A stretch of 64,000 nucleotides of DNA from Oceanimonas doudoroffii (GCF_002242685.1 NZ_NBIM01000001.1:930001-994000), one strand, 5' to 3'. Counted from the first letter of the stretch, positions 53,805 through 63,793 are shown. Notes: a model not told the origin generated them from the sequence alone. Program-made: numbers and translations.

Positions 53805-54479
53805 TCAGACGGCGCGGCTCACCGGGCTGGAGGCCACCAGGTGGCCGGTGCGCACCCATAGCCGAGTATGCCCGGTCACTTCAAGTGCCGGCACCGCCAT
53901 GGGCGGCAGACGCAACCAGCTGAGCGGGCCTAAAACACTGGCGCCGTCATGCAGCTGCCCTTCCAGTACCAGTATTTCCAGACCGGCGCGGTAGCAGCAG
54001 GCGGGAAAGCGCCCACCCTCGGCAAACTCCAGCAGACTGGTATTGATCCCCTGATAACGATGCAGCGACAGCCGGCGAAAGCCGTGATCGCCGGTCAGCC
54101 AGAGTCCCTGACGTTCATCCAGCGCTTTAAAACCATTATCGTCGGCGACAAACTGGTTGAGCTTGACGAAAATCAGGCAACCTTGCCGGCTGAAGGCCCG
54201 GTGTCGGCTGCCCGGCGGATGACGCACATAGGTACCGGCACCGTAATCACCGTTGTCATCGGAAAAGGTGCCTTCCAACACCCAGAATTCCTCACCCAGT
54301 GGGTGCTCATGCTCGGGAAACGCCGCCCCCGGTTCAAAGCGCACCAGGCTGGTCACGTGTCCGCTTTCAGCGGATTCGCGCTCCAGCGGATAGCGCCACA
54401 CGCCGTCTGCCGGTGAGCGCTGCCAGCGCTCGGCCTGGTAAGGAAGGGTCAAGGATTGAGAGAAGTCCATATTCAGCAT
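53805..54479 (-). CDS. ChrR-like cupin protein
   Basis: A 224-residue protein with two cupin repeats. The first contains FPEHEHPLGEEFWVLEGTFSD, the metal-binding H-x-H...E pattern of ChrR-type cupins. The N-terminal zinc anti-sigma domain of true ChrR is absent, so it is a stand-alone cupin, perhaps an enzyme or sensor. No convincing ribosome-binding site is seen at either of two candidate ATGs (54479, 54470). Confidence 0.75.
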   Translation of the reverse strand: MLNMDFSQSLTLPYQAERWQRSPADGVWRYPLERESAESGHVTSLVRFEPGAAFPEHEHPLGEEFWVLEGTFSDDNGDYGAGTYVRHPPGSRHRAFSRQGCLIFVKLNQFVADDNGFKALDERQGLWLTGDHGFRRLSLHRYQGINTSLLEFAEGGRFPACCYRAGLEILVLEGQLHDGASVLGPLSWLRLPPMAVPALEVTGHTRLWVRTGHLVASSPVSRAV

Positions 54480-54538
54480 CGGTCAAGGATCCCGACGAAC
54501 AAGTGGGATCCCCATCCTGACCCCGTCCCGGTTTCGGG

Positions 54539-56017
54539 TCAAGCTTTCTCAAGTGCCTCGGTGGGATAACGGTAACCGCCTTCCTCATTGGCTACAAAGC
54601 TGAGCCGATGGCTGATGCACGCCGGTGCGTCGGATTGATGGTGTGATACAAACAGCAACTGGGTGCCGCCCTCGGCCACCAGCAAATCGATCCAGCGCTT
54701 GACCCAGTGCCGGTTAAAGGTATCCAGCCCCTGCAGTGGCTCGTCCAGGATCAGGATGGGGGGATGCTTGACCATGGCTCGCGCGATCAGCAACAGCCGC
54801 TGCTGACCATAAGACAGGTTGCGAAATGGCTCGTTGCCCAGGCCTTCCATGCCCAGCAGTGCCAACCACTGTTCGGCCAGCTTGAGCTGAGCATCCCCCG
54901 GCTGCTGATAGACACCGATGGAATCGAAAAAGCCCGAGAGGATCACCGCCCTAGGAGTGGCGGTGACCCGATAGTCCTGCTGCATGGTGGTGCTCACATA
55001 ACCGATGTGCTGCTTGATGTCCCAGATGGTCTCGCCACTGCCGCGGCGACGGCCAAAGAGGGTGAGGTCGTTGCTGTAGCCCTGTGGATGATCGCCGGTA
55101 ACCAGGCTCAGCAGGGTAGACTTGCCGGCACCGTTGGGCCCCATGATCTGCCAGTGCTCCCCTGAATTTACCTGCCAGTTCAGGCCGTCGAGGATGACCT
55201 TATCGCCAAAGCTGACGCGTATATCACGCATGACAATGCGCGGCGTGCCGGCGTCCAGCTCCCGGCGTACAGCATCGGGATCCGCCGGTGGCAGCGCCTG
55301 GGTGCTGGCCTCAAGTCGCACCAGGTGATTGAGCTGCTGCAGCTCCACCGAGGCACTCACGTCGTCCCGCGGGCCGGCCTGGGTCAGTTCGCATTCGACC
55401 AGAATACCCAGATGGCTGGCAAAATCCGGCAGCTCTTCAAAGCGGTTGACGATCAGCACCAGGGTCTGCCCGGCGGCCACCAGCTCGGCCAGCAGGCTCA
55501 TCAGGCCCTCGTGGGCGTTGGCATCCAGGCCATCAAAGGGCTCGTCCAGCACCAACAGCTCGGGCTGGCTCAGCAGCGCCCGGCACAGCAGCACCTTGCG
55601 GGTTTCACCGGTGGACAAATACTTGAAACCGCGATCCAGCAGGGAGGTAATACCAAAGCGCGCCGCCAGCTGCTCCAGGCGCTCGTGATCCCGAGCACCT
55701 TCCTGAATGATCTGGCGGGCGCTGTGGCCGTCGTCCTGGGCATCGAGCAGATCGCTTTCGTCTTCTTCCCGCTCCCGGTCCGCCAGTTGCTGTAACTGCT
55801 CAAAGGACACCCACTCCACATGGGCAAACTCATGGTCGGCTTCGCCTTGCACGCATTTCAGCTCTCCCGCCAGGGCGCGGGCCAGGGCGGTTTTGCCGCT
55901 GCCGTTGGCGCCTACAAACGCCCAGCACTGGCCCTCGGCCAGGCTCAGCTCGGGAATATGCAGCTGGTGGCGTTCACTGATGGAGAAGCGGGCGTCCTTG
56001 ATACGAATGGCGCTCAT
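54539..56017 (-). CDS. modF: ModF/PhrA-like tandem ABC ATPase
   Basis: A 492-residue cytosolic protein with two ABC ATPase domains and no membrane part. The first Walker A is GANGSGKT (36-43), signature LSTGETRKVLLCRAL and Walker B LLVLDEPFDGLD. The second has GPNGAGKST, LSYGQQRLLLIARAM and LILDEPLQGLD. This matches ModF (photorepair protein PhrA); its cellular role is unclear despite the historic link to molybdate genes, and no mod genes are nearby. Confidence 0.87.
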   Translation of the reverse strand: MSAIRIKDARFSISERHQLHIPELSLAEGQCWAFVGANGSGKTALARALAGELKCVQGEADHEFAHVEWVSFEQLQQLADREREEDESDLLDAQDDGHSARQIIQEGARDHERLEQLAARFGITSLLDRGFKYLSTGETRKVLLCRALLSQPELLVLDEPFDGLDANAHEGLMSLLAELVAAGQTLVLIVNRFEELPDFASHLGILVECELTQAGPRDDVSASVELQQLNHLVRLEASTQALPPADPDAVRRELDAGTPRIVMRDIRVSFGDKVILDGLNWQVNSGEHWQIMGPNGAGKSTLLSLVTGDHPQGYSNDLTLFGRRRGSGETIWDIKQHIGYVSTTMQQDYRVTATPRAVILSGFFDSIGVYQQPGDAQLKLAEQWLALLGMEGLGNEPFRNLSYGQQRLLLIARAMVKHPPILILDEPLQGLDTFNRHWVKRWIDLLVAEGGTQLLFVSHHQSDAPACISHRLSFVANEEGGYRYPTEALEKA

Positions 56018-56108
56018 GCGGGATTATCCTTTATTGGCGTGACAAAACTCACATAATCCGCAACAGTGCCCATGGATGCAAGCCTGAAAAAGACCCATCC
56101 GGTACGCT

Positions 56109-56142
56109 AATTGTGAGGTGTGCCTCACTCAAAAGCACAATT
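56109..56142. promoter_or_regulatory. Nested palindromes upstream of the TIGR02647 gene
   Basis: GTGAGG-TGTG-CCTCAC (56113-56128) lies inside outer arms AATTGTG (56109-56115) and CACAATT (56136-56142). It sits 45 bases before the gene and about 90 before the divergent modF start. It may be an operator; the binding protein is unknown. Confidence 0.45.
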
Positions 56143-56186
56143 ACCGGCTAACGTCATAAGAGGTGGCCAACGTACAAGGAGTACTC

Positions 56187-56432
56187 ATGCATTATCACCA
56201 GGCACTGATGGACGAACTCAACTTATTGCTGCATTTTGATCTCGATACCACCCGGCAAGGCATCAAGGTGCATCACGATGCCAGTCCCGGCATGGTCCAG
56301 GCCGCCAGCCGCCTGCACGACAAGGGACTGATCACTCAGGTCGATGGCGGCTACCTGACCGAGCTGGGCCGGGAAACCGCCGAACATGCCCAAATGCTGC
56401 TGGGTCTGCTGAAAGAAAAAGTGCCCTCCTGA
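56187..56432 (+). CDS. TIGR02647-family small protein
   Basis: An 81-residue protein matching TIGR02647, a small gammaproteobacterial family: FDLDTTRQGIKVHHDASP and LHDKGLITQVDGGYLTELG. The second half looks like a winged-helix-type fold, so DNA binding is possible. AGGAG precedes the ATG at 56187, chosen over an upstream in-frame ATG. Confidence 0.8.
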   Translation: MHYHQALMDELNLLLHFDLDTTRQGIKVHHDASPGMVQAASRLHDKGLITQVDGGYLTELGRETAEHAQMLLGLLKEKVPS

Positions 56433-56594
56433 ATCCGGTTGGCGGGCTTCAGTACCACGCCCGCCGGCCTTGCAGCCCCTCAAACACACCATCTCCTTTC
56501 CGTATCGATACCATTCGCTTTTTTGCGCATTTTCATTTTGCAATTGCAGCTATAGTGATTTCGAAAAACAAAAATAACAGTACGGAGTCGGGAT

Positions 56595-56843
56595 ATGTCA
56601 ATCATTCGTTGCCACCAGTGCAACAGGCACTTTTACGATCATCATGATCGCTGTAGCCATTGTCACTCACTGCGGGAGGGCTTGGAGGACGGCACTGCAC
56701 TGCGCAAACCCGTTCCCTGGTTGCTGAGTGGCATGGCTGCCGTGGTGTTGATGGTGTTGCTGGGTCTGGTCAACCCGGGACAGTTGCAGGCGGCGGGCAA
56801 GGCCAACCCTCAGCTGGTTACGGTTACCCCAGAGGGAGAATAA
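56595..56843 (+). CDS. Small zinc-ribbon membrane protein, unknown function
   Basis: An 82-residue protein with two CxxC knuckles (RCHQCNR and CSHCHS, residues 6-24) forming a likely zinc ribbon, then one membrane helix (about 42-60) and a short tail. CGGAGTCGGGAT precedes the ATG. Zinc ribbon plus one helix occurs in several small regulatory or assembly proteins, but no family was recognised. Ends in a perfect terminator. Confidence 0.75.
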   Translation: MSIIRCHQCNRHFYDHHDRCSHCHSLREGLEDGTALRKPVPWLLSGMAAVVLMVLLGLVNPGQLQAAGKANPQLVTVTPEGE

Positions 56844-56850
56844 CGCAAAC

Positions 56851-56881
56851 AAAAAAATGCCGGCAAATGCCGGCATTTTTT
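56851..56881. terminator. Bidirectional terminator
   Basis: AATGCCGGCA-AA-TGCCGGCATT with A7 on the left and T6 on the right, between the zinc-ribbon gene and the convergent peroxiredoxin gene. Confidence 0.88.
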
Positions 56882-56899
56882 ATGGAATAACGTCGAACC

Positions 56900-57505
56900 T
56901 TACAGGCCTTCGGCGTTCTCGGACAGGTACTTGGCCACGCCGTCCGGAGAGGCCTGCATGCCAGCCTTGCCTTTTTCCCACTGGGCCGGACACACTTCGC
57001 CGTGCTCTTCGTGGAACTGCAGGGCGTCAACCATACGCAGCATCTCGTCGATGTTACGACCCAGGGGCAGATCGTTCACTACCTGGTGGCGAACCAGGCC
57101 GTTGGCGTCGATCAGGAAAGAGCCGCGGAAGGCCACACCGGCTTCCGGGTGCTCAACGTCATAAGCCTTGCAGATTTCGTGCTTCACGTCGGCAACCAGC
57201 GGGTATTTCACCTGGCCGATACCACCGTTCTCAACGGCGGTGTTGCGCCAGGCATTGTGGCTGAACTGGGAGTCGATGGACACACCGATCACTTCCACGC
57301 CGCGCTGCTGGAACTCGTCAAAGCGGTGATCAAAGGCAATCAGCTCGGACGGACACACGAAGGTGAAGTCCAGCGGATAGAAAAACACCACGGCAGCCTT
57401 GCCCTTGGTGAACTCCTTGAGGTTGAAGTTCTCAACGATTTCGCCGTTACCCAGAACGGCAGCAGCGGTAAAGTCGGGAGCCTGACGGCCTACCAGTACG
57501 CTCAT
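56900..57505 (-). CDS. Typical 2-Cys peroxiredoxin (AhpC/Tsa family)
   Basis: A 201-residue thiol peroxidase. The peroxidatic Cys51 is in FYPLDFTFVCPSE and the resolving Cys172 in GEVCPAQW, the typical 2-Cys layout. It reduces hydrogen peroxide and alkyl hydroperoxides, probably using thioredoxin because no ahpF is adjacent. GGAG lies shortly before the ATG. Single-gene unit. Confidence 0.94.
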   Translation of the reverse strand: MSVLVGRQAPDFTAAAVLGNGEIVENFNLKEFTKGKAAVVFFYPLDFTFVCPSELIAFDHRFDEFQQRGVEVIGVSIDSQFSHNAWRNTAVENGGIGQVKYPLVADVKHEICKAYDVEHPEAGVAFRGSFLIDANGLVRHQVVNDLPLGRNIDEMLRMVDALQFHEEHGEVCPAQWEKGKAGMQASPDGVAKYLSENAEGL

Positions 57506-57737
57506 GTCTATCTCCTTGGTGTATTGTACGGGGATGGTTCATCAAACCATCGCACTCGAACAGACAGTATATGGGCGACACATGACAAACCCAAGACCCG
57601 ACCCACCGATAACGTTGCGCTTGCACAAAGTTCACACAATGCGGTTTTTCCCCGCTTTTGGCAAATAATGCTCGACATTCCCGGCTCGATTTGCAAACTA
57701 CCCGCTTCATTTTTCGTAAAAACCTGAAGGATATTTC

Positions 57738-59060
57738 ATGAATCCCGTTGTCGTCGCCGTGTGTCTGATGCTGGTGCTGAGCCTGCTGCGCATCAACGTG
57801 GTGATTTCGCTGGCGCTGAGCGCCCTGGTGGGGGGCCTGGTAGGCGGCCTGTCGCTGACCGACACCGCGAAGATATTTGCCGATGGCCTGGGTGGCGGTG
57901 CCACCATCGCCCTCAGCTATGCCATGCTGGGTGCCTTCGCGGTGGCCATTTCCCGCTCCGGCATTACCGATCTGCTGGCGGTGCGCATTATTCGCGCCCT
58001 GGGACAGGATGCCAGCCAGGGTCGTGTTGTGTGGATCAAGGCTGTGCTGCTGTGTGCCCTGTTGCTGTCGGCGGTCGCCTCCCAAAACCTGATCCCCATT
58101 CATATCGCCTTTATTCCCATTCTGGTGCCTCCCCTGCTGCACGTGATGGCGCGACTTCAGCTGGACCGCCGTGCAGTGACCTGTGTGCTGACCTTTGGCC
58201 TGACCGCCACCTACATGATGCTGCCGGTGGGCTTTGGCGGCATTTTTCTGAACAACATTTTGCTGGCCAACCTGATTGAAAACGGCGTTGAAGCCACCAA
58301 GGGCATGCTGCCCCTGGCCATGGGCATTCCGGTGGGCGGCATGTTTCTCGGCCTGCTGGTCGCCCTCTTTGTGAGCTACCGCAAGCCACGCCGTTACGAT
58401 GAGAGCAAGATCATTGCGGTGGAGCCGGAGCACATTCAGATAAACCCGCTGCACATTGGCATTGCGGTGGTGGCCATTGTCAGCGCCCTGAGCCTGCAGC
58501 TTTACAGCGACTCCATTATTCTGGGCGCCATGGTGGGCTTTGTGATCTTCACCATGGGCGGGGTGATCAAGTTCAAGGAAAGCCAGGACGCCTTTACCCA
58601 AGGGGTGAAGATGATGTCGCTGATCGGCTTTATCATGATCTCCGCCGCCGGTTTTGCGGCCGTGATCAAGGCCACCGACGGCATTGTCAGCCTGGTGCAG
58701 GCGGTGGCCACCGTGCTGGGCGACAACAAGGCGCTGGCGGCTCTGGCCATGCTGGTGGTGGGCCTGCTGATCACCATGGGCATTGGTTCCTCGTTCTCCA
58801 CCATTCCGATCATCGCCCCCATCTATGTGCCCCTGTGCATGTCTCTGGGCTTTTCGCCCCTGGCCACCCTGGCCATTATCGGCACCGCCGGAGCCCTGGG
58901 TGACGCCGGCTCGCCGGCATCGGACTCGACGCTGGGCCCCACCTCGGGGCTGAATGCCGACGGCCAGCACGATCATATCTGGGACTCGGTGGTGCCGACC
59001 TTCCTGCACTACAACATTCCGCTGGTCGGCTTTGGCTGGCTTGCCGCCATGGTGCTGTAA
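57738..59060 (+). CDS. Na+/H+ antiporter-family transporter
   Basis: A 440-residue membrane protein with about 12 helices, of the NhaC/YuiF-like antiporter family within the ion-transporter superfamily. Conserved pieces are [19 protein letters not shown] and [31 protein letters not shown] lies before the ATG. Some members carry amino acids rather than sodium, so the substrate is open. It lies next to a LysR/aguBA locus but on a separate unit ended by a terminator. Confidence 0.85.
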   Translation: MNPVVVAVCLMLVLSLLRINVVISLALSALVGGLVGGLSLTDTAKIFADGLGGGATIALSYAMLGAFAVAISRSGITDLLAVRIIRALGQDASQGRVVWIKAVLLCALLLSAVASQNLIPIHIAFIPILVPPLLHVMARLQLDRRAVTCVLTFGLTATYMMLPVGFGGIFLNNILLANLIENGVEATKGMLPLAMGIPVGGMFLGLLVALFVSYRKPRRYDESKIIAVEPEHIQINPLHIGIAVVAIVSALSLQLYSDSIILGAMVGFVIFTMGGVIKFKESQDAFTQGVKMMSLIGFIMISAAGFAAVIKATDGIVSLVQAVATVLGDNKALAALAMLVVGLLITMGIGSSFSTIPIIAPIYVPLCMSLGFSPLATLAIIGTAGALGDAGSPASDSTLGPTSGLNADGQHDHIWDSVVPTFLHYNIPLVGFGWLAAMVL

Positions 59061-59091
59061 ACGGAATTTCAGCAGTAAGTCATCAGTTTGT

Positions 59092-59121
59092 GTGCCGGGC
59101 CCTGCCCGGCACACTGGTTTT
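59092..59121 (+). terminator. Terminator after the antiporter gene
   Basis: GTGCCGGGC-CCT-GCCCGGCAC stem, then ACTGGTTTTCATTT. Confidence 0.7.
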
Positions 59122-59161
59122 CATTTCCTCACTCCTTTCCCCCTCGCACCCAGCAGCTAAC

Positions 59162-60064
59162 TCAAATCAGCGAGCGCAGCACCTCCCGCAGCCACTGCAG
59201 GGCCGGCTGGCGGTCGTGCAGCGGGTGCCAGACGCAGTTGAGGTGATAGGCGGGCAGATCCGCCGGCAGCGTTACCTTTTTTAGCGGCCAGGCACCGGCC
59301 AGCAGGCCCGCCACCTTGTTGGGCAGCACCAGCAGGTGATCGCTTTGCGCGACGATGGCCGCCGCCGACATGTAGCTCTGGCTGTTCACCGAAATTTGCC
59401 GTTTCAGCCCCTGGCTGGCCAGCCAGGTATCGATGCTGGCCTCGCGGGTGCCCAGGGGCGAGTGAAACACATGGGGCAGCGCGGTCAGTTGCTCAAGCGA
59501 CAAGGCTTCGCCCACCTCGGGGTGATCGTCGGCGACGATGCCGGCCAGGGGCTCGGTGAGCCAGGTTTCGGTGCAGAGTGACGCCGGCACCTTCATGTAT
59601 TCGTCAAACCCCAGCACCAGATCCACCTCGCCGTTGGCCAGCTTCGCTTCGGGCAACTGATCCCGCAAAATATCGATTTCAATGTGCACCCCCGGTGCCA
59701 AGGTCTTCAGTCGGCGGATCAGCGGTGGGATCAGCACGCATTCCACATAATCGGTGGTGCTGATCACAAAACGTCGGCGGGAGTTGGCCGGCTCAAAGTG
59801 CTCTTCCCGACCCAACTCCTGCTCAAGCAGGGTCAGTGCCCGGCGCACCGCCTGGTGCAGGCCCAGGGCCCGCTGGGTAGGCTGCATGCCGGTGGCGCTG
59901 CGCACCAGCAGCGGATCTTCAAAAAACTGGCGCAACCGGTTAAGGGCATGGCTCATGGCCGGCTGGCTGATAAAACACTGCTGCGCGGCCCGGGTTACGT
60001 TACGCTGGCTCATCAGCGCATCAAAGGCCAGCAACAGGTTGAGATCGAGCTGGTGAAGTTTCAT
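59162..60064 (-). CDS. LysR-family regulator divergent from aguBA
   Basis: A 300-residue LysR-type regulator of the NodD/NahR-like branch: LDLNLLLAFDALMSQRNVTR and QPAMSHALNRLRQFFEDPLLVR. It is divergent from the agmatine genes across a 135-base gap containing an AT-rich palindrome, so it probably controls aguBA and itself. Agmatine or N-carbamoylputrescine as the effector is inference. Confidence 0.85.
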   Translation of the reverse strand: MKLHQLDLNLLLAFDALMSQRNVTRAAQQCFISQPAMSHALNRLRQFFEDPLLVRSATGMQPTQRALGLHQAVRRALTLLEQELGREEHFEPANSRRRFVISTTDYVECVLIPPLIRRLKTLAPGVHIEIDILRDQLPEAKLANGEVDLVLGFDEYMKVPASLCTETWLTEPLAGIVADDHPEVGEALSLEQLTALPHVFHSPLGTREASIDTWLASQGLKRQISVNSQSYMSAAAIVAQSDHLLVLPNKVAGLLAGAWPLKKVTLPADLPAYHLNCVWHPLHDRQPALQWLREVLRSLI

Positions 60065-60078
60065 GCAAAATTCACATC

Positions 60079-60105
60079 ATGGATAATAAAATAAATATTA
60101 TTCAT
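60079..60105. promoter_or_regulatory. AT-rich near-palindrome between LysR gene and aguB
   Basis: ATGGATAATA and TATTATTCAT (10-base arms, one mismatch, 7-base spacer) start 15 bases upstream of the LysR ATG and end about 95 upstream of aguB. Candidate LysR operator. Confidence 0.5.
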
Positions 60106-60199
60106 TTGATGGATGGACTGGCAAGCCGCAGACTCATCCCATGACTACCGGCGGCAGCAAATGACGCCGGCCTTTTGACCTCATACAAGGAGCTTTCCC

Positions 60200-61090
60200 A
60201 TGACCATGGTAACCGTGGCCGCCACCCAGATGGCCTGCAGCTGGAACCGAGACGAAAACATCGCCCGCGCCGAGAAGCTGGTGCGCCAGGCCGCCGGTCA
60301 GGGGGCCCAGATCATTTTGATTCAGGAGCTGTTTGAAGCACCCTATTTCTGCATCGATCAGAGCCCGGAGCACTTTGCCCTGGCCCAGGAAGTGGATAAC
60401 AGCCCGCTGATTCGGCACTTTCAGGCCCTGGCCAAGGAGCTGGAAGTGGTGCTGCCGCTCAGCTTCTTTGAACGCGCCGGCAACGCCTATTACAACTCCT
60501 TGGTGGTGATTGACGCCGACGGCGCCGTACTGGACCTGTATCGCAAGACCCACATTCCCAATGGCCCCGGCTATCAGGAAAAGCAGTTCTTTACCCCCGG
60601 TGACACCGGCTTCAAGGTGTGGCAGACCCGCTACGCCAAAATTGGTGTGGGCATCTGCTGGGATCAGTGGTTCCCGGAAACCGCCCGCAGCCTGGCGCTG
60701 ATGGGAGCAGAACTGATTTTCTTCCCCACCGCCATCGGCAGCGAGCCGCAGGATCCGACCATCAACAGCCAGCCCCACTGGACCCGTACCCAGCAGGGTC
60801 ATGCCGCCGCCAACCTGGTGCCGGTGATCGCCTCCAACCGTATCGGCACCGAACAAAGCAAATACGAAGACGGGCTGGAGACCACCTTTTACGGATCTTC
60901 CTTTATTGCCGATCAGTTCGGCGAGCTGGTACAGCAGGCCGACAAGACCTCCGAAGGCGTGCTGGTGCACAGCTTTGATCTGGCAGAAATTGCCAAGACC
61001 CGCACCAGCTGGGGCCTGTTCCGGGATCGCCGCCCGGCCATGTATCAGACCCTGATGACCTCCGACGGCAAACAAAACGGAGGCCGCTGA
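60200..61090 (+). CDS. aguB: N-carbamoylputrescine amidase
   Basis: A 296-residue nitrilase-superfamily enzyme that hydrolyses N-carbamoylputrescine to putrescine, CO2 and ammonia. The catalytic triad is Glu43 (QELFEAPYF), Lys116 (YRKTHIP) and Cys153 ([10 protein letters not shown]). CAAGGAG precedes the ATG. Its stop overlaps the aguA start by one base (TGATG), so the two enzymes of the pathway are made together. Confidence 0.95.
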   Translation: MTMVTVAATQMACSWNRDENIARAEKLVRQAAGQGAQIILIQELFEAPYFCIDQSPEHFALAQEVDNSPLIRHFQALAKELEVVLPLSFFERAGNAYYNSLVVIDADGAVLDLYRKTHIPNGPGYQEKQFFTPGDTGFKVWQTRYAKIGVGICWDQWFPETARSLALMGAELIFFPTAIGSEPQDPTINSQPHWTRTQQGHAAANLVPVIASNRIGTEQSKYEDGLETTFYGSSFIADQFGELVQQADKTSEGVLVHSFDLAEIAKTRTSWGLFRDRRPAMYQTLMTSDGKQNGGR

Positions 61091-62160
61091 TGGACGCGCT
61101 CAAGGGCTTTTACATGCCCGCCGAGTGGGCGCCCCAGCAGGCGGTGTGGATGATCTGGCCCCATCGGCCCGACAACTGGCGCAACGGCGCCGCCCCGGCC
61201 CAGGCCACCTTTGCCAAACTGGCCGAAGCCATCTCGGCGGCCACGCCGGTGTTGATGGCGGTGCCGGCGGCGGAAATGGACAAGGCCAGGGCCACCATGC
61301 CGGCGGCGGTGACCCTGGTCGACATTGAGAGCGACGATGCCTGGGCCCGGGACACCGGCCCCACCGTGGTCGTTGACGGCCAGGGTGGCATCAAGGGCAT
61401 CGACTGGCGCTTCAATGCCTGGGGAGGCGACCATGGCGGCCTTTATGCCCCCTGGGATCAGGATCAGGCCATGGCCCAGGCCATGCTGGCACGGCACGAC
61501 ATTGCCGCGGTGGAAAGCCCCCTGGTGCTGGAAGGCGGCTCCATTCATGTGGACGGCGAAGGCACCCTGCTCACCACCAGGGAATGCCTGCTGAACGCCA
61601 ACCGCAACCCGCACCTGAGCCAGGCCGACATCGAACAACACCTGCGCGACACCCTGGGGGTCAGCACCTTTATCTGGCTGGATGAAGGGGTATATATGGA
61701 CGAAACCGATGGCCATATCGACAACATGGCCTGTTTCGCCCGCCCGGGTGAGGTCATTCTGCACGGCTGTGACGATCCCCAGGATCCGCAGTACCTGCGC
61801 AGCCAGGCGGCATTTGAGGTGCTGAGTCAGGCGGTAGACGCCAAGGGCCGCAAACTCAAGGTGTGGCTGCTACCCCAGCCGGGCCCGCTTTACATCAGCG
61901 AGCAGGAAGCCGCGGGCATTGCCACCGGCAGCGGTGTGCCACGTCCGGCGGGTGAGCGGCTGGCGGCCTCTTACGTGAACTTTCTGATCACCAATGGCCG
62001 GCTGCTGTTTCCGTTGCTGGACTCACGTACCGACGGCGAAGCCAAGGCCAGACTGGAACAAATCTTTCCGGAGCTGGAAGTGGTGGGCATACCGGCGCGG
62101 GAAATCCTGCTCGGTGGCGGCAATATTCACTGCATCACCCAGCAGATCCCGGCGGTATAA
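61090..62160 (+). CDS. aguA: Agmatine deiminase
   Basis: A 356-residue guanidino-group enzyme that converts agmatine to N-carbamoylputrescine. Family motifs are [36 protein letters not shown] and the catalytic Cys348 in [12 protein letters not shown]. With AguB it forms the arginine-decarboxylase-linked route to putrescine. Ends in a strong terminator. Confidence 0.96.
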   Translation: MDALKGFYMPAEWAPQQAVWMIWPHRPDNWRNGAAPAQATFAKLAEAISAATPVLMAVPAAEMDKARATMPAAVTLVDIESDDAWARDTGPTVVVDGQGGIKGIDWRFNAWGGDHGGLYAPWDQDQAMAQAMLARHDIAAVESPLVLEGGSIHVDGEGTLLTTRECLLNANRNPHLSQADIEQHLRDTLGVSTFIWLDEGVYMDETDGHIDNMACFARPGEVILHGCDDPQDPQYLRSQAAFEVLSQAVDAKGRKLKVWLLPQPGPLYISEQEAAGIATGSGVPRPAGERLAASYVNFLITNGRLLFPLLDSRTDGEAKARLEQIFPELEVVGIPAREILLGGGNIHCITQQIPAV

Positions 62161-62180
62161 ACGCCGGCATCAGGGCCTGC

Positions 62181-62209
62181 AACCGGGGTCGGTCGACCCC
62201 GGTTTTTTT
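62181..62209 (+). terminator. Terminator after aguA
   Basis: AACCGGGGTC-GGTC-GACCCCGGTT stem followed by T7; the convergent solA stop codon overlaps the T run. Confidence 0.9.
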
Positions 62210-63341
62210 ACCGGCCAAACCGGCTCAGGGCAAAGGAGCCCAGATCAAACCCCGGCTCGCCGTCCAGCATCCAGCGCGCAAAGGTTTCCCCCAGGACGGC
62301 GGCAAACTTGAAACCGTGACCGGAGCAGGCACTGGCGAAAAATACCCCTTCGTGCTCCGGATGGCGATCCAGAATAAAGTGCTCGTCGGGCGTGCGAATG
62401 TAATGACACACCTTACCCTCGATAAACTCTCCCACGCCCGGCAGGTAGTCATGTACAAAGGCGTCCAGCTCCGCCCTGTCCTGGGAAAAAGAACCAAATG
62501 ATGCCAGTGGCTCACCGGGTTCCAAGGGCTGACCGGCATCATGACGGCCAATTTTGAATCCCTCTCCATTCAGGGTGGGAAACCCATAGTAGACGGCATT
62601 GGCAAGATCGGCGGAAAAGCCGGGAAACGCCGCCGGCCCGTAACGCATCACATCTGCCCGGTACCAGGCAAAAGTCTTGCGTACTCGCTGCAACGGCAGG
62701 TGCAATCCCAGCTGGGCCATCAGCGGGGCCACCCGCTGACCGGCACACACCAGTACTTGAGCGGCGGTGAACCGCTCACCATCGGCCAGCTCGACCCCCA
62801 TCCCGCCGGGAATGGCCTTCAGCCCGGTGACGGTGCGGCCACCCAGTAACCGCGCCCCTTGCGCGCTGCCGAGCCGGTGCCAGGCACTCAGTGCGCGTTC
62901 GCAATAGAGCACACCGGCCTCGGGTTCATACCCGCCCGAAAAGCCGGCGGGCAGTCCCCAGCCCGGCCAGCGGGCCTCGATGCCGGCGGCACTTTCCTGC
63001 TCCAGCGCCAGCCCGTATTCGGCGGCGCTGCGCCTGACCTGGGCCAGGAAAGGGCTGTCGGCCACGCCCAGATTGAGCACACCACAGGGCTCGAACAGGC
63101 GCTCGCCGCTCAGTTGTTCGAGCTCGGTCCACAGCGCCCGCGCCCTCAATAACAGCGGAATATAGGCCTCTCCCTCACCATAGGCGGTGCGGGTCAGCCG
63201 AGTGCTGCCATGGTGGGAGCCCAGTGTATGGGGCGGATGGCCCTCGTCGAGCAGCAGCACTCGGGCGCCCTGACAGGCCGCGTAATATCCCGCTGCCATG
63301 CCGACCGAGCCGGCACCGATAATAAGAATGTCTGCATCCAT
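62208..63341 (-). CDS. solA: N-methyl-L-tryptophan oxidase / sarcosine-oxidase-like flavoenzyme
   Basis: A 377-residue FAD-dependent amine oxidase of the MSOX/MTOX family. The ADP-binding GxGxxG is ILIIGAGSVGMAAG near the N-terminus, followed by HGSTRLTRTAYGE. Covalent flavin attachment is expected at Cys312 in VCHYIRTPDEHF, and ACSGHGFKF follows. It oxidatively demethylates N-methyl amino acids, producing formaldehyde and hydrogen peroxide; N-methyltryptophan versus sarcosine cannot be decided. Confidence 0.87.
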   Translation of the reverse strand: MDADILIIGAGSVGMAAGYYAACQGARVLLLDEGHPPHTLGSHHGSTRLTRTAYGEGEAYIPLLLRARALWTELEQLSGERLFEPCGVLNLGVADSPFLAQVRRSAAEYGLALEQESAAGIEARWPGWGLPAGFSGGYEPEAGVLYCERALSAWHRLGSAQGARLLGGRTVTGLKAIPGGMGVELADGERFTAAQVLVCAGQRVAPLMAQLGLHLPLQRVRKTFAWYRADVMRYGPAAFPGFSADLANAVYYGFPTLNGEGFKIGRHDAGQPLEPGEPLASFGSFSQDRAELDAFVHDYLPGVGEFIEGKVCHYIRTPDEHFILDRHPEHEGVFFASACSGHGFKFAAVLGETFARWMLDGEPGFDLGSFALSRFGR

Positions 63342-63418
63342 GGAAAGTGTCCGTTGTACCTGGCGGGTGAACAGGTCGAAGCGTCATCGGCGTGGCCGCA
63401 ACACTTGATCAGAAAGGC

Positions 63419-63449
63419 AAAAAAAACCGGCAGCCTGAGGCTGCCGGTT
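63419..63449 (-). terminator. Terminator after grxD
   Basis: On the minus strand AACCGGCAGCC-TCA-GGCTGCCGGTT followed by T6 or more. Confidence 0.85.
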
Positions 63450-63454
63450 CAACA

Positions 63455-63793
63455 TCAAGCCTGTTCGGGCTTGGGATGCTTGGCGGCGGTGTCCTTGATC
63501 AGGGTCTGCAGTTCCCCCTGCTGGAACATCTCGATAATGATGTCACAGCCACCGATCAGCTCGCCTTCCACCCACAGCTGGGGAAAGGTCGGCCAGTTGG
63601 CGTATTTGGGCAACTCGGCGCGAATTTCCGGGTTCTGCAAAATGTCGACGTAGGCAAAGGGCTCGCCGCAGTTCATCAGGGCCTGGGACGCCTGGGCGGA
63701 AAAGCCGCAGCTCGGAAACTTGGGAGACCCCTTCATATACAGCAGAATGGGGTTTTCACTGATTTGGGTTTTGATCTTTTCAATGGTGTCCAT
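63455..63793 (-). CDS. grxD: Monothiol glutaredoxin Grx4
   Basis: A 112-residue monothiol glutaredoxin with active site CGFS (29-32) in KGSPKFPSCGFS, plus WPTFPQLWVEGELIGGCDI for glutathione binding. It carries and delivers [2Fe-2S] clusters, often with BolA. The ATG at 63793 has GGAG upstream; an upstream TTG is less likely. Single-gene unit. Confidence 0.95.
   Translation of the reverse strand: MDTIEKIKTQISENPILLYMKGSPKFPSCGFSAQASQALMNCGEPFAYVDILQNPEIRAELPKYANWPTFPQLWVEGELIGGCDIIIEMFQQGELQTLIKDTAAKHPKPEQA

Noticed and set aside
57447-59114. 555-codon open frame opposite the antiporter gene
   Set aside because: Gln/His-rich translation typical of antisense frames to membrane proteins; no family signal.
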